Shown here: positions 45,955 to 56,812 of the stretch, piece after piece
How the letters are laid out: each line of letters begins with the position of its first letter
Position numbering within the stretch: position 1 is the first letter of the stretch
Assembly (NCBI RefSeq): GCF_003609645.1
Contig: NZ_MCIB01000001.1
Coordinates: forward strand, 372,001-436,000
Length of the DNA: 64,000 nt
Direction: 5' to 3'
Source: Thermohalobacter berrensis
GTDB lineage: Bacteria > Bacillota > Clostridia > Tissierellales > Thermohalobacteraceae
Position numbers and translations under genes: made by a program
The notes under the pieces: model-generated
What the model was told of the DNA's origin: nothing
The model's input: only the letters and a program-made list of their open reading frames with translations
Databases searched by the model: none

Positions 45955-47625
45955 TTATTTTTTTAATAGTATAGAAATAATTAAAAAAAGCCCTAAAACC
46001 CCAGAAGTTGCATAACCTATTAAGCCAAAAGCAGACATTCCTAATAACTTTGGTCCAATATTTGCTTGTATTACAAGTGATGAGCCAATAATAATTGATG
46101 ATACTAATAAACTTAAAGATATTCTATTGGTCATATTATTAATTTCATCTTCCAAATCTTTAAGACCTTTAAGTTGTACATATAATTTAATTTTATCTTT
46201 TTCTAATTTAGATAATATACTGATTATTTGCTTAGGTATAAATTTTATGTCATCATAGTAGCTAGTTGATATATTAGTAATACCTTTTAGCAAATTTTTA
46301 GGTTTCAATCTGTTTAATTGCATGTTTTTTAAAACTTCATTTGATATATTTGTTAAATTAAACTTAGGATTTAGCTTTTTCCCCGTACCTTCTACAATAA
46401 TTATTGTTTTTAAGAGTAATGCAAGTTGTGATGGCATTTTTAATTTATGCTTATATGCGATTTGTAATAATTCATTAAATGCATTTCCTAAACTTAATTT
46501 TTTCAAAGGAACATTGTAATAATAGTTAACAAGATAGTATAAGTCTTTTTCTAATCCCATTTTGTCGGTTTTATCTGTAATAACTTCCATTCTACTTAAC
46601 TTATAGATTATTCTTTCTATATCTCTATTTATCCCTGCTCTCAATAGACTTATAATTAAATCAAGGGTTTTTTTATCTATATACCCAACTATTCCAAAAT
46701 CAATAAAACCAACTTTATTCTCATTTATTACTAAAACATTCCCTGGATGTGGATCACCGTGAAATAAACCATGAATAAAAACTTGTTCCATAAAAATTTT
46801 TGCACCTAATCTAGCTATTTTCTCTTTATCCCATCCTAATTTTTCTATTTCTTTGATATTACTAACCTTAACCCCTTTAATTTCTTCCATTACTAATACT
46901 CTTTTTGTTGTATATTCCCAATATATTTTAGGAATATAGACTCTGTTATCATTTTTAAAATTTTCTCTAAAGCTGTCACAATTTTGAGCTTCATATGTAT
47001 AATCTAGTTCCTTCTTTATAAAATATGAAAATTCTTTAACTATCTCTACTGCCTTCACAGGACTTCTCTTACTAAAATGTTCATCTAGCATATGGGCTAT
47101 AAAATATAAAATATCTATATCAGTATTAATTATTTTTTGTATATTAGGCCTTTGAATCTTAACAACTACTTTGTCACCATTTTTAAGGTTGGCTTTGTAT
47201 ACTTGACCAATTGATGCTGAAGCTATAGGAATTTTATTAAAGTGTTCAAAGATATTTTCAATTTCTGTTTCTAATTCATTTTCTATTATTTCTTTAGCTA
47301 TTTCATAGTCAAATTCCTTAACTCTATCTTGAAGCTGACTTAGTTCTTCTACTATATCCTTTGGTAATATATCATATCTAGTGCTTAAAATTTGACCAAG
47401 TTTTATAAAAGTAGGGCCTAATTCTTCAAATGCTAGACGTATTCTTTCAGCTCTAGAATAATTTTTATATAGTTCTTTAGAAGCTTTAAAAAAATATCTA
47501 TTAAATGGAAAACTTTTATCCACTTTTTCAGTTAAAAAACTAAAACCATATTTTGTTAGTACCTTAGCTATTTCTCTATATCTTTTTAAATTTTTATAGC
47601 TTCTCTCAATTCTATTTATTTTCAA
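45955..47625 (-). CDS. UbiB/AarF (ABC1) family atypical protein kinase
   Basis: The 556-residue protein belongs to the UbiB/ABC1/ADCK kinase-like family. The family motif KLGQ (FIKLGQILSTR) lies near residue 70, the ExD metal site and HGDPHPGN in the catalytic loop (LFHGDPHPGN near 295), IDFGIVG near 315, and two C-terminal membrane helices (about 500-556). The start is TTG, with AAGGGGTGA upstream. In clostridia without ubiquinone the role of this family is unclear. It lies between secF and the LapA-like gene, in a conserved run. Confidence 0.9.
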   Translation of the reverse strand: MKINRIERSYKNLKRYREIAKVLTKYGFSFLTEKVDKSFPFNRYFFKASKELYKNYSRAERIRLAFEELGPTFIKLGQILSTRYDILPKDIVEELSQLQDRVKEFDYEIAKEIIENELETEIENIFEHFNKIPIASASIGQVYKANLKNGDKVVVKIQRPNIQKIINTDIDILYFIAHMLDEHFSKRSPVKAVEIVKEFSYFIKKELDYTYEAQNCDSFRENFKNDNRVYIPKIYWEYTTKRVLVMEEIKGVKVSNIKEIEKLGWDKEKIARLGAKIFMEQVFIHGLFHGDPHPGNVLVINENKVGFIDFGIVGYIDKKTLDLIISLLRAGINRDIERIIYKLSRMEVITDKTDKMGLEKDLYYLVNYYYNVPLKKLSLGNAFNELLQIAYKHKLKMPSQLALLLKTIIIVEGTGKKLNPKFNLTNISNEVLKNMQLNRLKPKNLLKGITNISTSYYDDIKFIPKQIISILSKLEKDKIKLYVQLKGLKDLEDEINNMTNRISLSLLVSSIIIGSSLVIQANIGPKLLGMSAFGLIGYATSGVLGLFLIISILLKK

Positions 47626-47708
47626 AAAATCACCCCTTAGTAGAGGATTAAAATATGTATATTTCAACTTACTATATTTTTTCAATCTAAACGCTAATTT
47701 ATTAATTA

Positions 47709-47740
47709 AAAACCGCCCATAAACAAAGGGCGGCTTATTT
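47709..47740 (-). terminator. Terminator of secDF
   Basis: AAGCCGCCC and GGGCGGTTTT form a hairpin with a loop of about 11 bases, followed by TTTTTAATTAA on the minus strand, about 9 bases past the secF stop. Confidence 0.85.
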
Positions 47741-47748
47741 TACAACAA

Positions 47749-48627
47749 TTAGGCTTTATTTGGTCTAATGTTTTTTCCTCTAGTTTTTAATAAATACCAA
47801 ACAGGACTTGCTATAAAAATTGAAGAATACGTTCCTGCTAAAATCCCAACAATTAGGGGTAATGCAAAATCTTTAATTGCTTCAACACCTAGAATATATA
47901 GAGTTACAATAGCTAACAATGTAGTAAATGAAGTATTTATAGACCTTGAAATTGTTTGTTGTATACTCTTATTTACTAATTCATCATAATTTTTTCTTTT
48001 GATAACTTTTAAATTTTCTCTTATTCTATCAAAAACTACTATAGTATCGTTTATAGAGTAACCTACAATTGTTAAAATTGCTGCTACAAAAGAACTATTT
48101 ACTGGAACTTTTAAAAGTGCATAAACTGCTAAAGCTATCAAAACATCATGTATCAAAGCAACTATTGCAGAAATCCCAAACATTAACTCAAATCTAAAGG
48201 TTATATATAAAAGCATTCCGACTGTCGCTATTAACACTGCTATTATAGCTTTTCTCCTTATTTCTTTACCAATTGCAGGGCCAAATTTTTCTGATTGAAT
48301 AAAATCTTCATCTTTCAGATTATACTTATTTTTAAATTTGTTAAAAATTTCTAATCTATTCTTATTATTTAAATCTAAGGTTGTTTTAACTATTATTTTC
48401 TCTTTATTATCACCTGCATGTAATATACTAGCATTTTTATCAAATTGGTCTGTAATTTCTCTTATTTCATTAACTGAAACTTTTTTCCCTAAATTAATCT
48501 GCATTAGGGTTCCACCGGTAAAGTCAATCCCATAATTAAGACCACTTATTATAGCTACTACAATTCCTGTTAATATAATAGCTATAGATAATATGAAAAA
48601 AATATTTCTTTTGCCTATTATATTCAT
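47749..48627 (-). CDS. secF: Protein-export membrane protein SecF
   Basis: RND-type partner of SecD that uses the proton gradient to pull proteins through the Sec channel. The 292-residue protein has an N-terminal helix, an extracytoplasmic P1-type region opening with GLNYGIDFTGGTLMQI, and five further helices with the conserved VGYSINDTIVVFDRIREN segment. I chose the ATG at 48627, which is preceded by GGGGGG at about 7 bases. It follows secD by 13 bases. Together with yajC nearby it supplies the accessory Sec complex. Confidence 0.96.
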   Translation of the reverse strand: MNIIGKRNIFFILSIAIILTGIVVAIISGLNYGIDFTGGTLMQINLGKKVSVNEIREITDQFDKNASILHAGDNKEKIIVKTTLDLNNKNRLEIFNKFKNKYNLKDEDFIQSEKFGPAIGKEIRRKAIIAVLIATVGMLLYITFRFELMFGISAIVALIHDVLIALAVYALLKVPVNSSFVAAILTIVGYSINDTIVVFDRIRENLKVIKRKNYDELVNKSIQQTISRSINTSFTTLLAIVTLYILGVEAIKDFALPLIVGILAGTYSSIFIASPVWYLLKTRGKNIRPNKA

Positions 48628-48640
48628 ATTAATCCCCCCA

Positions 48641-49906
48641 CTAAGCTCCATATAATTTTGTGTTTCTAGTAATATTCATTTTTACAACTAGTTTTAGTAA
48701 AAACTTTGTTATAAACACAGCTGTAAGCATAGAAGCTGCTAATCCTATAAGAAGTGTTACAGCAAATCCCTTAATTGGTCCTGTACCAAATTGAAAAAGT
48801 ACAAGTCCTGCTATAAATGTAGTTACATTAGCATCTATAACGGTTCTTAATGCCCTTTTAAATCCTGAGTCTACTGCAGATCTTAAAGTTTTTCCATTTC
48901 TTATTTCTTCTTTAATTCTTTCAAAAATTACAACATTAGCATCCACAGCCATACCTATCGAAAGTATTAAACCAGCAATACCTGGTAATGTTAAAGTAGC
49001 ATCTAAATATGTCATAGTGCCTAAGACTAATAAAATATATATAATAAGGGCTATGTCTGCTATTAAACCTGGTATTCTATAATAAATAATCATAAATATA
49101 AATATTAATAAAAGTCCAATTTTAGCAGCATTTACACTTTTATCTAAAGATGCTAGTCCTAATGTAGGACCTATTACTGATGTTTGGACTTCTTTCATTT
49201 CAACAGGAAGGGCTCCTGCTCTTATTAATGTAGCAAGTTTACTTGCCTCTTCAACTGTAAAACCACCTGTAATAATAGCTTGACCATTTGTAATAGGTTC
49301 AGTTACTGCTGGATTTGAGATAATCTCTTCATCAAGTACAATATAAATAATTTTTTCTATATCATTTGTTTTTTGAGCTAATTTACTTGTGGCTTGTGCA
49401 AATTTTTCTGTTCCCTCTTTATCAAACTCTAATGCAACAACCGGTACTTCTCTACCAGTGCCATCAGGACTATATGTTACCTCTGATTTTTTTACATTTT
49501 TTCCTGTAACTACAACATTACCTTCATAGTCGATAAACTGTAATTGTGCAGTTTTACCAATTATATCTATTGCTTCTTGTGCATTTTTTACACCTGGAAG
49601 TTCTACTCTTATTCTTTTATTACCTTCTATTACTATATTAGGCTCAGCAACACCTAACCCGTCAACCCTCTGTCTTATAACGGCTTTAGCTTGTTCCATT
49701 TTTCTAGCTAATTCATCTCCAGTTGCATCAGTCTGAGCTTCTAGTAATACAAATACTCCACCTTTTAGGTCTAAACCTAACTTCATTTCTTCCTGTACTG
49801 GTACAATTTCATATTTTCCTAAATCTAATCCATATATTGATGAATATGATATTAAACCAACCAAAGCTACAATTATTATAAAAAATATAGCACTTTTTGC
49901 CCTCAT
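48641..49906 (-). CDS. secD: Protein translocase subunit SecD
   Basis: The SecD half of the SecDF complex. At 421 residues it is full length for clostridia. It starts with one membrane helix, then LGLDLKGGVFVLLEA near 44-58, the P1 head region, and five C-terminal helices with IGMAVDANVVIFERIKEE, the hallmark SecD segment. It lies between the gamma-carbonic-anhydrase-like gene and secF. Start ATG has GGGGG upstream. Confidence 0.96.
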   Translation of the reverse strand: MRAKSAIFFIIIVALVGLISYSSIYGLDLGKYEIVPVQEEMKLGLDLKGGVFVLLEAQTDATGDELARKMEQAKAVIRQRVDGLGVAEPNIVIEGNKRIRVELPGVKNAQEAIDIIGKTAQLQFIDYEGNVVVTGKNVKKSEVTYSPDGTGREVPVVALEFDKEGTEKFAQATSKLAQKTNDIEKIIYIVLDEEIISNPAVTEPITNGQAIITGGFTVEEASKLATLIRAGALPVEMKEVQTSVIGPTLGLASLDKSVNAAKIGLLLIFIFMIIYYRIPGLIADIALIIYILLVLGTMTYLDATLTLPGIAGLILSIGMAVDANVVIFERIKEEIRNGKTLRSAVDSGFKRALRTVIDANVTTFIAGLVLFQFGTGPIKGFAVTLLIGLAASMLTAVFITKFLLKLVVKMNITRNTKLYGA

Positions 49907-49918
49907 TTTAATCCCCCT

Positions 49919-50431
49919 TTATTTCTTTAGTTCCTTATGTCTATTGGCATATTCAACATAGTCTACTGCAGATTTTTTTATAGATTGTATTTCTTCTTCT
50001 GTCAATTTTCTTACTACTTTTGCTGGAGAACCTAAGACTAGTGAACCAGAAGGTATTTTTTTACCAGGTGTTACAATGCTTCCTGCTCCAATTAGCACAT
50101 TATCTTCTATTTCGGCACCATCAAGTATTATGGAACCCATTCCTACTAACACATTATTTCCTATATTACATGCATGAATAATTGCATTATGGCCTACTGT
50201 AACATAATCTCCAATTATGGTTTTATATTCTTTAGCTATATGAACTGTACACCCATCCTGTATATTAGTATATTTACCAATAATTATTTCGTTTTCGTCT
50301 CCCCTTAAAACTGATTTATACCATACACTTGATTTTTCCCCAATAGTCACTTTACCTATAATCTCAGCGCTTTTAGCTATAAAGCAACTTTCATGCATTT
50401 GGGGCTTTATTCCATTATATTCAAGAATCAC
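49919..50431 (-). CDS. Gamma-carbonic-anhydrase-like hexapeptide-repeat protein
   Basis: Left-handed beta-helix protein of the gamma-class carbonic anhydrase/YrdA group, 170 residues. The hexapeptide repeats run from about residue 15 to 150, with histidines in HIAKE, GHNAIIHAC (two His) that can form the metal site. Many members lack detectable anhydrase activity. I use the GTG at 50431, preceded by AGGAGTG; the ORF extension overlaps the SCIFF maturase end. It lies between the maturase and secD. Confidence 0.88.
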   Translation of the reverse strand: MILEYNGIKPQMHESCFIAKSAEIIGKVTIGEKSSVWYKSVLRGDENEIIIGKYTNIQDGCTVHIAKEYKTIIGDYVTVGHNAIIHACNIGNNVLVGMGSIILDGAEIEDNVLIGAGSIVTPGKKIPSGSLVLGSPAKVVRKLTEEEIQSIKKSAVDYVEYANRHKELKK

Positions 50432-50441
50432 TATATCACTC

Positions 50442-51791
50442 CTAATCTTTAAGATTTGCAGCAATAGAAAGGGCACATTCTATACGTTTTTTCTCCATTG
50501 CACAACCTAGCTTATATGGCTTAGTAATATCTTTATTAATGTAATATGCATTAGCCATACAACCTCCACTACAATAGAACTTAGCCCAGCAATCTTTACA
50601 CTCTTCCTTAGTATATATATTTACACTTCTAAACTTATCTCTTAAATCCTCTCTAATTATTCCGTTAAAAACATCTCCTATTTTAAATTGTGGTTGGTCA
50701 ACAAATTGATGACAAGGATACAAGTCTCCACTTGGAGTAACTGCAAGATAGTTAGACCCAGCTCCACAACCTGTAACCCTTCTTATGACACAAGGTCCTT
50801 GATCAAGGTCTATAACAAAATGATAAAATATAAATCTTTCTCCAGATTTATTAATTTTAATATACTCTTTAGATAGTTTTTCATATTCTTCTAATATCTT
50901 TTCAATATGCTCTTCTAATAATGAATAGTCTTCATTTGGGTCACATACTACAGGTTCTAAAGAGGTAACATCAAAACCTAGTTCTTTATAATGAAGAACA
51001 TCCTTAGAAAAATCTAAATTATCCCTAGTAAAGGTTCCCCTTATGAAATAATCTTTATTACCTCTTTTTTCTATGAGCTTTTTAAACTTTTGTACAATTA
51101 AATCATAGCTACCCTTATTATTGATAGTTGGTCTCATTTTATCATGAACTTCTTTTCTTCCATCTAAGCTTAAAACTACATTTTCCATATGTTCGTTTAT
51201 AAAATCGATTTTTTCATCATCTAATAATAAACCATTAGTTGTAATTGTAAAGCTAATATTTTTATCATATTCATCTTGTAATTTCCTTCCATATATAACT
51301 AATTCTTTTACTACTTCAAAATTTAAAAGTGGTTCTCCACCGAAGAAATCTACATCTAAATTTTTTCTATTTCTTGAATTTTTCACTAAAAACTCTAATG
51401 CTTTTTTCCCAACATCTAAAGGCATTAATTCTCTCTTACCACTATAATTACCTTGAGAAGCAAAACAGTATTTACAATTAAGATTACAATCATGAGCAAC
51501 ATGTAAACATAATGCTTTAACTATATTTTGGTCTTTATAATTAAAATGTTTTTCGTAATGGTCTTTACTATACAAAAGTTCTTCATCTTCTAATTTTTTG
51601 ATTTCCTTATATGCTTCTTTAATATCTGATTTATCATATCTATTCTCTAACTTTAAAATAATATCTTCTAATGTAGATTCTTTATAAAAATCTAATATAT
51701 CAAACACTAATTCATCTACTACATGAACAGAACCACTATTTACATCTAATACTATATTTTTACCATTTAAATGGAATTTATGAATTCCCAT
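50442..51791 (-). CDS. SCIFF peptide maturase (radical SAM, SPASM)
   Basis: Radical SAM enzyme that forms thioether links in the SCIFF peptide encoded upstream. The 449-residue protein has an N-terminal peptide-recognition (RRE-like) region, the SAM cluster CNLNCKYC with Cys102, Cys106 and Cys109, and a C-terminal SPASM region with the CGAGSNYLAVTPSGDLYPCHQF, CKDCWAKFYCSGGC and CAMEKKR segments for two auxiliary clusters. It follows the peptide gene by about 140 bases, with a terminator hairpin between them. The pairing makes the call strong. Confidence 0.95.
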   Translation of the reverse strand: MGIHKFHLNGKNIVLDVNSGSVHVVDELVFDILDFYKESTLEDIILKLENRYDKSDIKEAYKEIKKLEDEELLYSKDHYEKHFNYKDQNIVKALCLHVAHDCNLNCKYCFASQGNYSGKRELMPLDVGKKALEFLVKNSRNRKNLDVDFFGGEPLLNFEVVKELVIYGRKLQDEYDKNISFTITTNGLLLDDEKIDFINEHMENVVLSLDGRKEVHDKMRPTINNKGSYDLIVQKFKKLIEKRGNKDYFIRGTFTRDNLDFSKDVLHYKELGFDVTSLEPVVCDPNEDYSLLEEHIEKILEEYEKLSKEYIKINKSGERFIFYHFVIDLDQGPCVIRRVTGCGAGSNYLAVTPSGDLYPCHQFVDQPQFKIGDVFNGIIREDLRDKFRSVNIYTKEECKDCWAKFYCSGGCMANAYYINKDITKPYKLGCAMEKKRIECALSIAANLKD

Positions 51792-51894
51792 TGTTATTTC
51801 CTCCTGCTTTTATTATATTTATTATCTATTTTAATTAAGCAAAAAAATAATCCTAAAATATTAGTTATTCAAGGATTTGACTTAATTAAACTAT

Positions 51895-51923
51895 AAAAAA
51901 GTAGTGGAAACCCACTACTTTTA
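51895..51923 (-). terminator. Attenuator-type terminator between SCIFF and its maturase
   Basis: AAAGTAGTGGGTTTCCACTACTTT forms a 10-bp stem with a 4-base loop and a TTTTTTA tail on the minus strand, just past the SCIFF stop. Partial read-through would give much more peptide mRNA than maturase mRNA. Confidence 0.85.
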
Positions 51924-51928
51924 TGTAG

Positions 51929-52072
51929 TTACTTATCGTTTTCACATTTTTGATTACCAACTGTACATGAAGTTTTACATGCAGATTGACAGGAAGTTTG
52001 GCATTCTCCACAACCACTATTACATACTGTTTTATTTAAACTACGTCCACTTATTGTTTTTATGTGTTTCAT
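51929..52072 (-). CDS. SCIFF ranthipeptide precursor (47 aa)
   Basis: The six-cysteines-in-forty-five (SCIFF) peptide, a ribosomally made and post-translationally modified peptide conserved in clostridia. It reads MKHIKTISGRSL at the start and then has seven cysteines at positions 17, 21, 24, 28, 32, 36 and 43, with the diagnostic CQTSCQSACKTSCTVGNQ stretch. Radical SAM maturation forms thioether bonds to alpha-carbons or similar. The start has a strong AAGGAGG site 6 bases upstream. Its biological role is not known; quorum sensing and stress roles have been suggested for the class. Confidence 0.96.
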   Translation of the reverse strand: MKHIKTISGRSLNKTVCNSGCGECQTSCQSACKTSCTVGNQKCENDK

Positions 52073-52102
52073 ACTATACCTCCTTAAACTTTTTTCCTTT
52101 AG

Positions 52103-52131
52103 ATTATATCACAAATAATTATTACATAAAA
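52103..52131 (-). promoter_or_regulatory. Candidate promoter of the SCIFF gene
   Basis: TATAAT at 52103-52108 with an extended -10 TG one base upstream, and a weak TTTTAT -35 at 17 bases. Initiation would be near 52096, about 24 bases before the SCIFF start. Moderate evidence. Confidence 0.5.
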
Positions 52132-52134
52132 GCC

Positions 52135-52521
52135 TTATTTTAGATTAATACCTATCATACCTCCAATTGCTCCTGTAATAAGTCCAATTAATATTTTTAA
52201 TATAGCGTTAACATCAAATGTAAAGGTAGTAATAAAAATACTACTTAATAATACAATTATTATTACATAAACAAGTCCAACAATTCCACCATTTAGCCAA
52301 CCTTTTTGTTCTACTTTTAATGAGGTATATATTGCACCTAATACTATACTAAAGACCATTACAATAGAATTTACTAGAGGAATTATTTTTTCAGAAATAC
52401 TAGTGTATGTCATAACAATAGCAAAAATTAAAATACAGATTAAAGTAACCACATAACTAAAGCCTATGCCCTTAACTAAAATCAGTCCATAACTTCCTTT
52501 TCTAGATTCATTATAATTCAT
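52135..52521 (-). CDS. TIGR04086 family membrane protein
   Basis: The 128-residue protein has four membrane helices and a polar N-terminus (NYNESRKGSYGLILVKG), with the family's ending GLITGAIGGMIGINLK. This family of unknown function is found in clostridia next to yajC and SCIFF, the arrangement here. The start ATG at 52521 has AGGTGA upstream. Function is not known. Confidence 0.85.
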   Translation of the reverse strand: MNYNESRKGSYGLILVKGIGFSYVVTLICILIFAIVMTYTSISEKIIPLVNSIVMVFSIVLGAIYTSLKVEQKGWLNGGIVGLVYVIIIVLLSSIFITTFTFDVNAILKILIGLITGAIGGMIGINLK

Positions 52522-52614
52522 AAATTCACCTCCATATACCCTTACTCCATATTTATGTCTTTTAAAAAAAGTTTATTACTTTATTGAATATAATTGGATT
52601 ATCTCAACAAAAAA

Positions 52615-52645
52615 TAAAAAAGGCTTCCTTTAAGAAGCCTTTTTA
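52615..52645 (-). terminator. Terminator after yajC
   Basis: AAAAAGGCTTC-TTAAAG-GAAGCCTTTTT is a strong hairpin with a U-run on the minus strand, ending just past the yajC stop. It closes the spoIID-queA-tgt-yajC transcript. Confidence 0.9.
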
Positions 52646-52649
52646 TGTA

Positions 52650-52928
52650 CTATTCTTCTGTTTCAGTGTTATTTCTTACACTACCTATTGCCCATCTAGC
52701 AATTTCAAATTTATTCTTATCTGAGCCAACTTCTATAGTTACTATATCATCTTTTAGTTTAGTAATTTTACCATATATACCCCCTATAGTTGTAACTTCA
52801 TCTCCCACCTTTAAATTTTGCCTCATTTCTTCAATTTGCTTTTGTTTTTTCTTTTGAGGTCTTATTAGAAGAAAATAAAATATTACTAAAAATAGAATAG
52901 GTAGTAATAGTCCAGAAAATCCTTGCAA
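52650..52928 (-). CDS. yajC: Preprotein translocase subunit YajC
   Basis: Small SecDF-associated membrane protein of 92 residues: one N-terminal helix (LLLPILFLVIFYFLLI) followed by RPQKKKQKQIEEMRQNLKVGDEVTTIGGIYG, the YajC hallmark. I chose the TTG at 52928, which is preceded by GGAGGG; the ORF extension is without support. It follows tgt by 60 bases. The order queA-tgt-yajC is common to most bacteria. Confidence 0.95.
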   Translation of the reverse strand: MQGFSGLLLPILFLVIFYFLLIRPQKKKQKQIEEMRQNLKVGDEVTTIGGIYGKITKLKDDIVTIEVGSDKNKFEIARWAIGSVRNNTETEE

Positions 52929-52988
52929 ATTTTGTCCCTCCTTCCTTACTTTATTATTATTCAACAAAATATTTCTATATCCTTTTTA

Positions 52989-54122
<1,134 letters not shown>

Positions 54123-54127
54123 TTAAT

Positions 54128-55156
54128 TTATTTTATAAACATAGCATCTCCAAAACTAAAAAATCTGTAATTCTCTTTAACTGCTACATTATAGGCATTT
54201 AATATATTTTTCCTTCCAGTTAACGCACTTACAAGCATAATAAGAGTTGATTCTGGTAAATGGAAATTTGTTATTAAATTATCCACCACTTTAAATTTGT
54301 ATCCAGGATAAATAAATATATCTGTCCAACCTTTTTGTGCTTTAACTTTTCCATTATCATCTGCCACTGATTCTAAGGTTCTTGTTGTTGTTGTTCCTAC
54401 TGAAATTATTCTTCCACCAGATTCTTTTATTCTATTTATTGTTTCAGCTGCCTTTTTGCTTACCTCATAATACTCTGAATGCATTTTATGTTCTTTAATA
54501 TTTTCTACTTTTACAGGTCTAAAAGTTCCCAAACCAACGTGTAGTGTTATATAAACTATTTCAATACCTTTTTTCTCAATTTTTTCTAATAATTCGTGTG
54601 TAAAATGCAATCCTGCTGTTGGTGCAGCAGCAGATCCTTCATTTTTAGAGTAAACTGTTTGATATCTTTCCTTATCATCTAATTCTTTTTTTATATATGG
54701 CGGAAGTGGCATTTTCCCTAGTCTATCTAAAATCTCTTCAAAAATTCCATCATATTTAAACTCTGCTATTCTAGTTCCACTTTCCCTATTAATACCTAGT
54801 ATTTTGGCTTCAAGTAATCCATCTCCGAACACAAATTCTGTACCTATTTTTGCTCTTTTACCTGGCTTAACTAGAATTTCCCACTTGTCATCTTCTAATC
54901 TTGTTAATAATAAAAACTCTATTTTTCCACCTGTATCCTTTCTTTTTCCAAATAATCTTGCTGGAATTACCCTTGTATCATTTAAGACTAAACAGTCTCC
55001 TGGATTTAAATAGTTAATAATATCTTTAAATTTTCTATGTTCTATTTCTCCATTTTCTTTATCTAATATCATAAGTCTAGATTCTTCTCTATTTTTTAGT
55101 GGATGTTGTGCAATTAATTCTTCTGGAAGTTCAAAATAAAAATCCTGTTTTTTCAT
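54128..55156 (-). CDS. queA: S-adenosylmethionine:tRNA ribosyltransferase-isomerase
   Basis: QueA makes epoxyqueuosine in tRNA from preQ1 by transferring the ribosyl part of SAM. The 342-residue protein is complete: [17 protein letters not shown] at the start, [23 protein letters not shown], the conserved [14 protein letters not shown] and a C-terminal [17 protein letters not shown] use the ATG at 55156, 8 bases past AAAGGA. It sits upstream of tgt, making the last two steps of queuosine insertion adjacent. Confidence 0.97.
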   Translation of the reverse strand: MKKQDFYFELPEELIAQHPLKNREESRLMILDKENGEIEHRKFKDIINYLNPGDCLVLNDTRVIPARLFGKRKDTGGKIEFLLLTRLEDDKWEILVKPGKRAKIGTEFVFGDGLLEAKILGINRESGTRIAEFKYDGIFEEILDRLGKMPLPPYIKKELDDKERYQTVYSKNEGSAAAPTAGLHFTHELLEKIEKKGIEIVYITLHVGLGTFRPVKVENIKEHKMHSEYYEVSKKAAETINRIKESGGRIISVGTTTTRTLESVADDNGKVKAQKGWTDIFIYPGYKFKVVDNLITNFHLPESTLIMLVSALTGRKNILNAYNVAVKENYRFFSFGDAMFIK

Positions 55157-55168
55157 TTCCATCATCCT

Positions 55169-56785
55169 TTACTCTAGTTTTGTTCCCATATAATAATGCT
55201 TTAATATTTCTTCATAAGTATAACCTAATTCGGCCATTTTTTTAGCTCCCCATTGACTCATGCCTAAGCCATGTCCCCAGCCTTTTCCATTAAAAATATA
55301 TTTATTTGGACTAGAAGGAACTACATTTTTCTCGCTTCCATTTGTTATGTTAAAATTACTTTTAAATCTATTTATCCTACTTCTATTAGCTAATTGATAA
55401 CCATTACCTGAAATTACATTTACACTTTCTAGAGTTGTTTTTACAGGTTTACTACTATACCCATTTAAAACATAAATATCAGCATCAGTTTCTACTTGGA
55501 AAAGGGTGCTCTTTAAATTATTATAGCCAAATACTTGTCTTATCTTATTTTTTTCAAGTATAACTGATCTTTCAGTCCCTATTACTTCTAATTCAATTAC
55601 CCTACCATTTTCTGAATACTCAATTGGTCTAAGTTTAATTAAATTACCCACATCAATTCCTGAACTCTTAAGTTTTTCATTTATCTTCTCTTTATCCATT
55701 ACTATTTTCCAATTATCATTTGGAGACCCTAGAGAAAATTCATCCTTTACACCTCTTAAATATGGTACTCTTGTGCTCCACACATTTTCACTATTTTCAG
55801 TATATCCTCCACTAGATGAGTGGAAATAAGTGACAACTAAATTTCCTTTATATTTTAATATCTTGCCAGATGTCTCATCAACTGCTCTATTACTCCTTGA
55901 CCTTTCCCAGTCATAACCTCCATAAACTTGGCAATGTATCGTATCGCATAAGTCATATCCTTCATCTGCATGTCTATACATACTAGTTAAAGCATAGTTT
56001 CTTGCAGCTACAGCTTGAGCCTTTAAAGCCTCTAAGGGCCAATTTGGCGACATTTCCCTAGGCACTACACCATAAAGATAATGTTTTAGGGTAACATAAT
56101 TAATAGTTATCAATTCATCATTGTTTCTATCAAAGGTTATATAGTCCCTATATCTGTTATCTTCAACAGCTATTAAATCTTTTGATTTTATATATATATT
56201 GTCATTAGCATTATATATAAGTATAATATCCCCTTTTTCATCCTCAATTACTACCTTGTTAAAATCATTTTCTACAACTTCTAATTTATAATCTAATTTT
56301 TCCTTTAAACTTGATAATTCTCTTTTAGTTTCGTCTGTACTTGTATATTGCCCAATGCCTAATTTAAATCCACTATCATATAATGGATAAGCCTTTATTC
56401 CTTTATCCTTTAAAATATCGATTTCTTCTAAAACTTCTTCATAAGTTCTAAATTCCTTTTCTACCTTTATATGATATGGACCTATTTGTGGTTCTTGACC
56501 TTTTAATACTCTTTTATATATACCGTTCTCTTTAATATAAAAGTCATCTAATCTTACTAAAATATTTTCCTTATCTAATTCAATAAACTCTTCGAAACTA
56601 TTGTTCCAAAATCCTAAAAAGAAATTATTACTAGCTTTTAAGGTTACATAATAATTAGAATATACAGGCCTTTTCAAACCAACCCTTATATACTTTTCAT
56701 CATTCTCTATACCATAAGCATCTAAAGTAATCATAGTAACAAATACGCATAATAAAATAAAAAGAATGCCAATTTTCCTTTTCAA
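55169..56785 (-). CDS. SpoIID/LytB domain secreted protein
   Basis: The 538-residue exported protein has an N-terminal signal (about 4-24), a SPOR-like middle with FKLGIGQYTSTDE, and the SpoIID catalytic region: VVPREMSPNWPLEALKAQAVAARNYA near 245 and GKGWGHGLGMSQWGAKKM near 500. SpoIID is a lytic transglycosylase that trims peptidoglycan in engulfment, but LytB-like paralogues act in other cell-wall processes; lacking spoIIIAA-type neighbours, I keep the name general. The start is TTG with GGGGTG upstream. It lies between DUF2905 and queA genes. Confidence 0.9.
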   Translation of the reverse strand: MKRKIGILFILLCVFVTMITLDAYGIENDEKYIRVGLKRPVYSNYYVTLKASNNFFLGFWNNSFEEFIELDKENILVRLDDFYIKENGIYKRVLKGQEPQIGPYHIKVEKEFRTYEEVLEEIDILKDKGIKAYPLYDSGFKLGIGQYTSTDETKRELSSLKEKLDYKLEVVENDFNKVVIEDEKGDIILIYNANDNIYIKSKDLIAVEDNRYRDYITFDRNNDELITINYVTLKHYLYGVVPREMSPNWPLEALKAQAVAARNYALTSMYRHADEGYDLCDTIHCQVYGGYDWERSRSNRAVDETSGKILKYKGNLVVTYFHSSSGGYTENSENVWSTRVPYLRGVKDEFSLGSPNDNWKIVMDKEKINEKLKSSGIDVGNLIKLRPIEYSENGRVIELEVIGTERSVILEKNKIRQVFGYNNLKSTLFQVETDADIYVLNGYSSKPVKTTLESVNVISGNGYQLANRSRINRFKSNFNITNGSEKNVVPSSPNKYIFNGKGWGHGLGMSQWGAKKMAELGYTYEEILKHYYMGTKLE

Positions 56786-56812
56786 GATTTCACCCCTAAC
56801 ATACTTGTCAAT

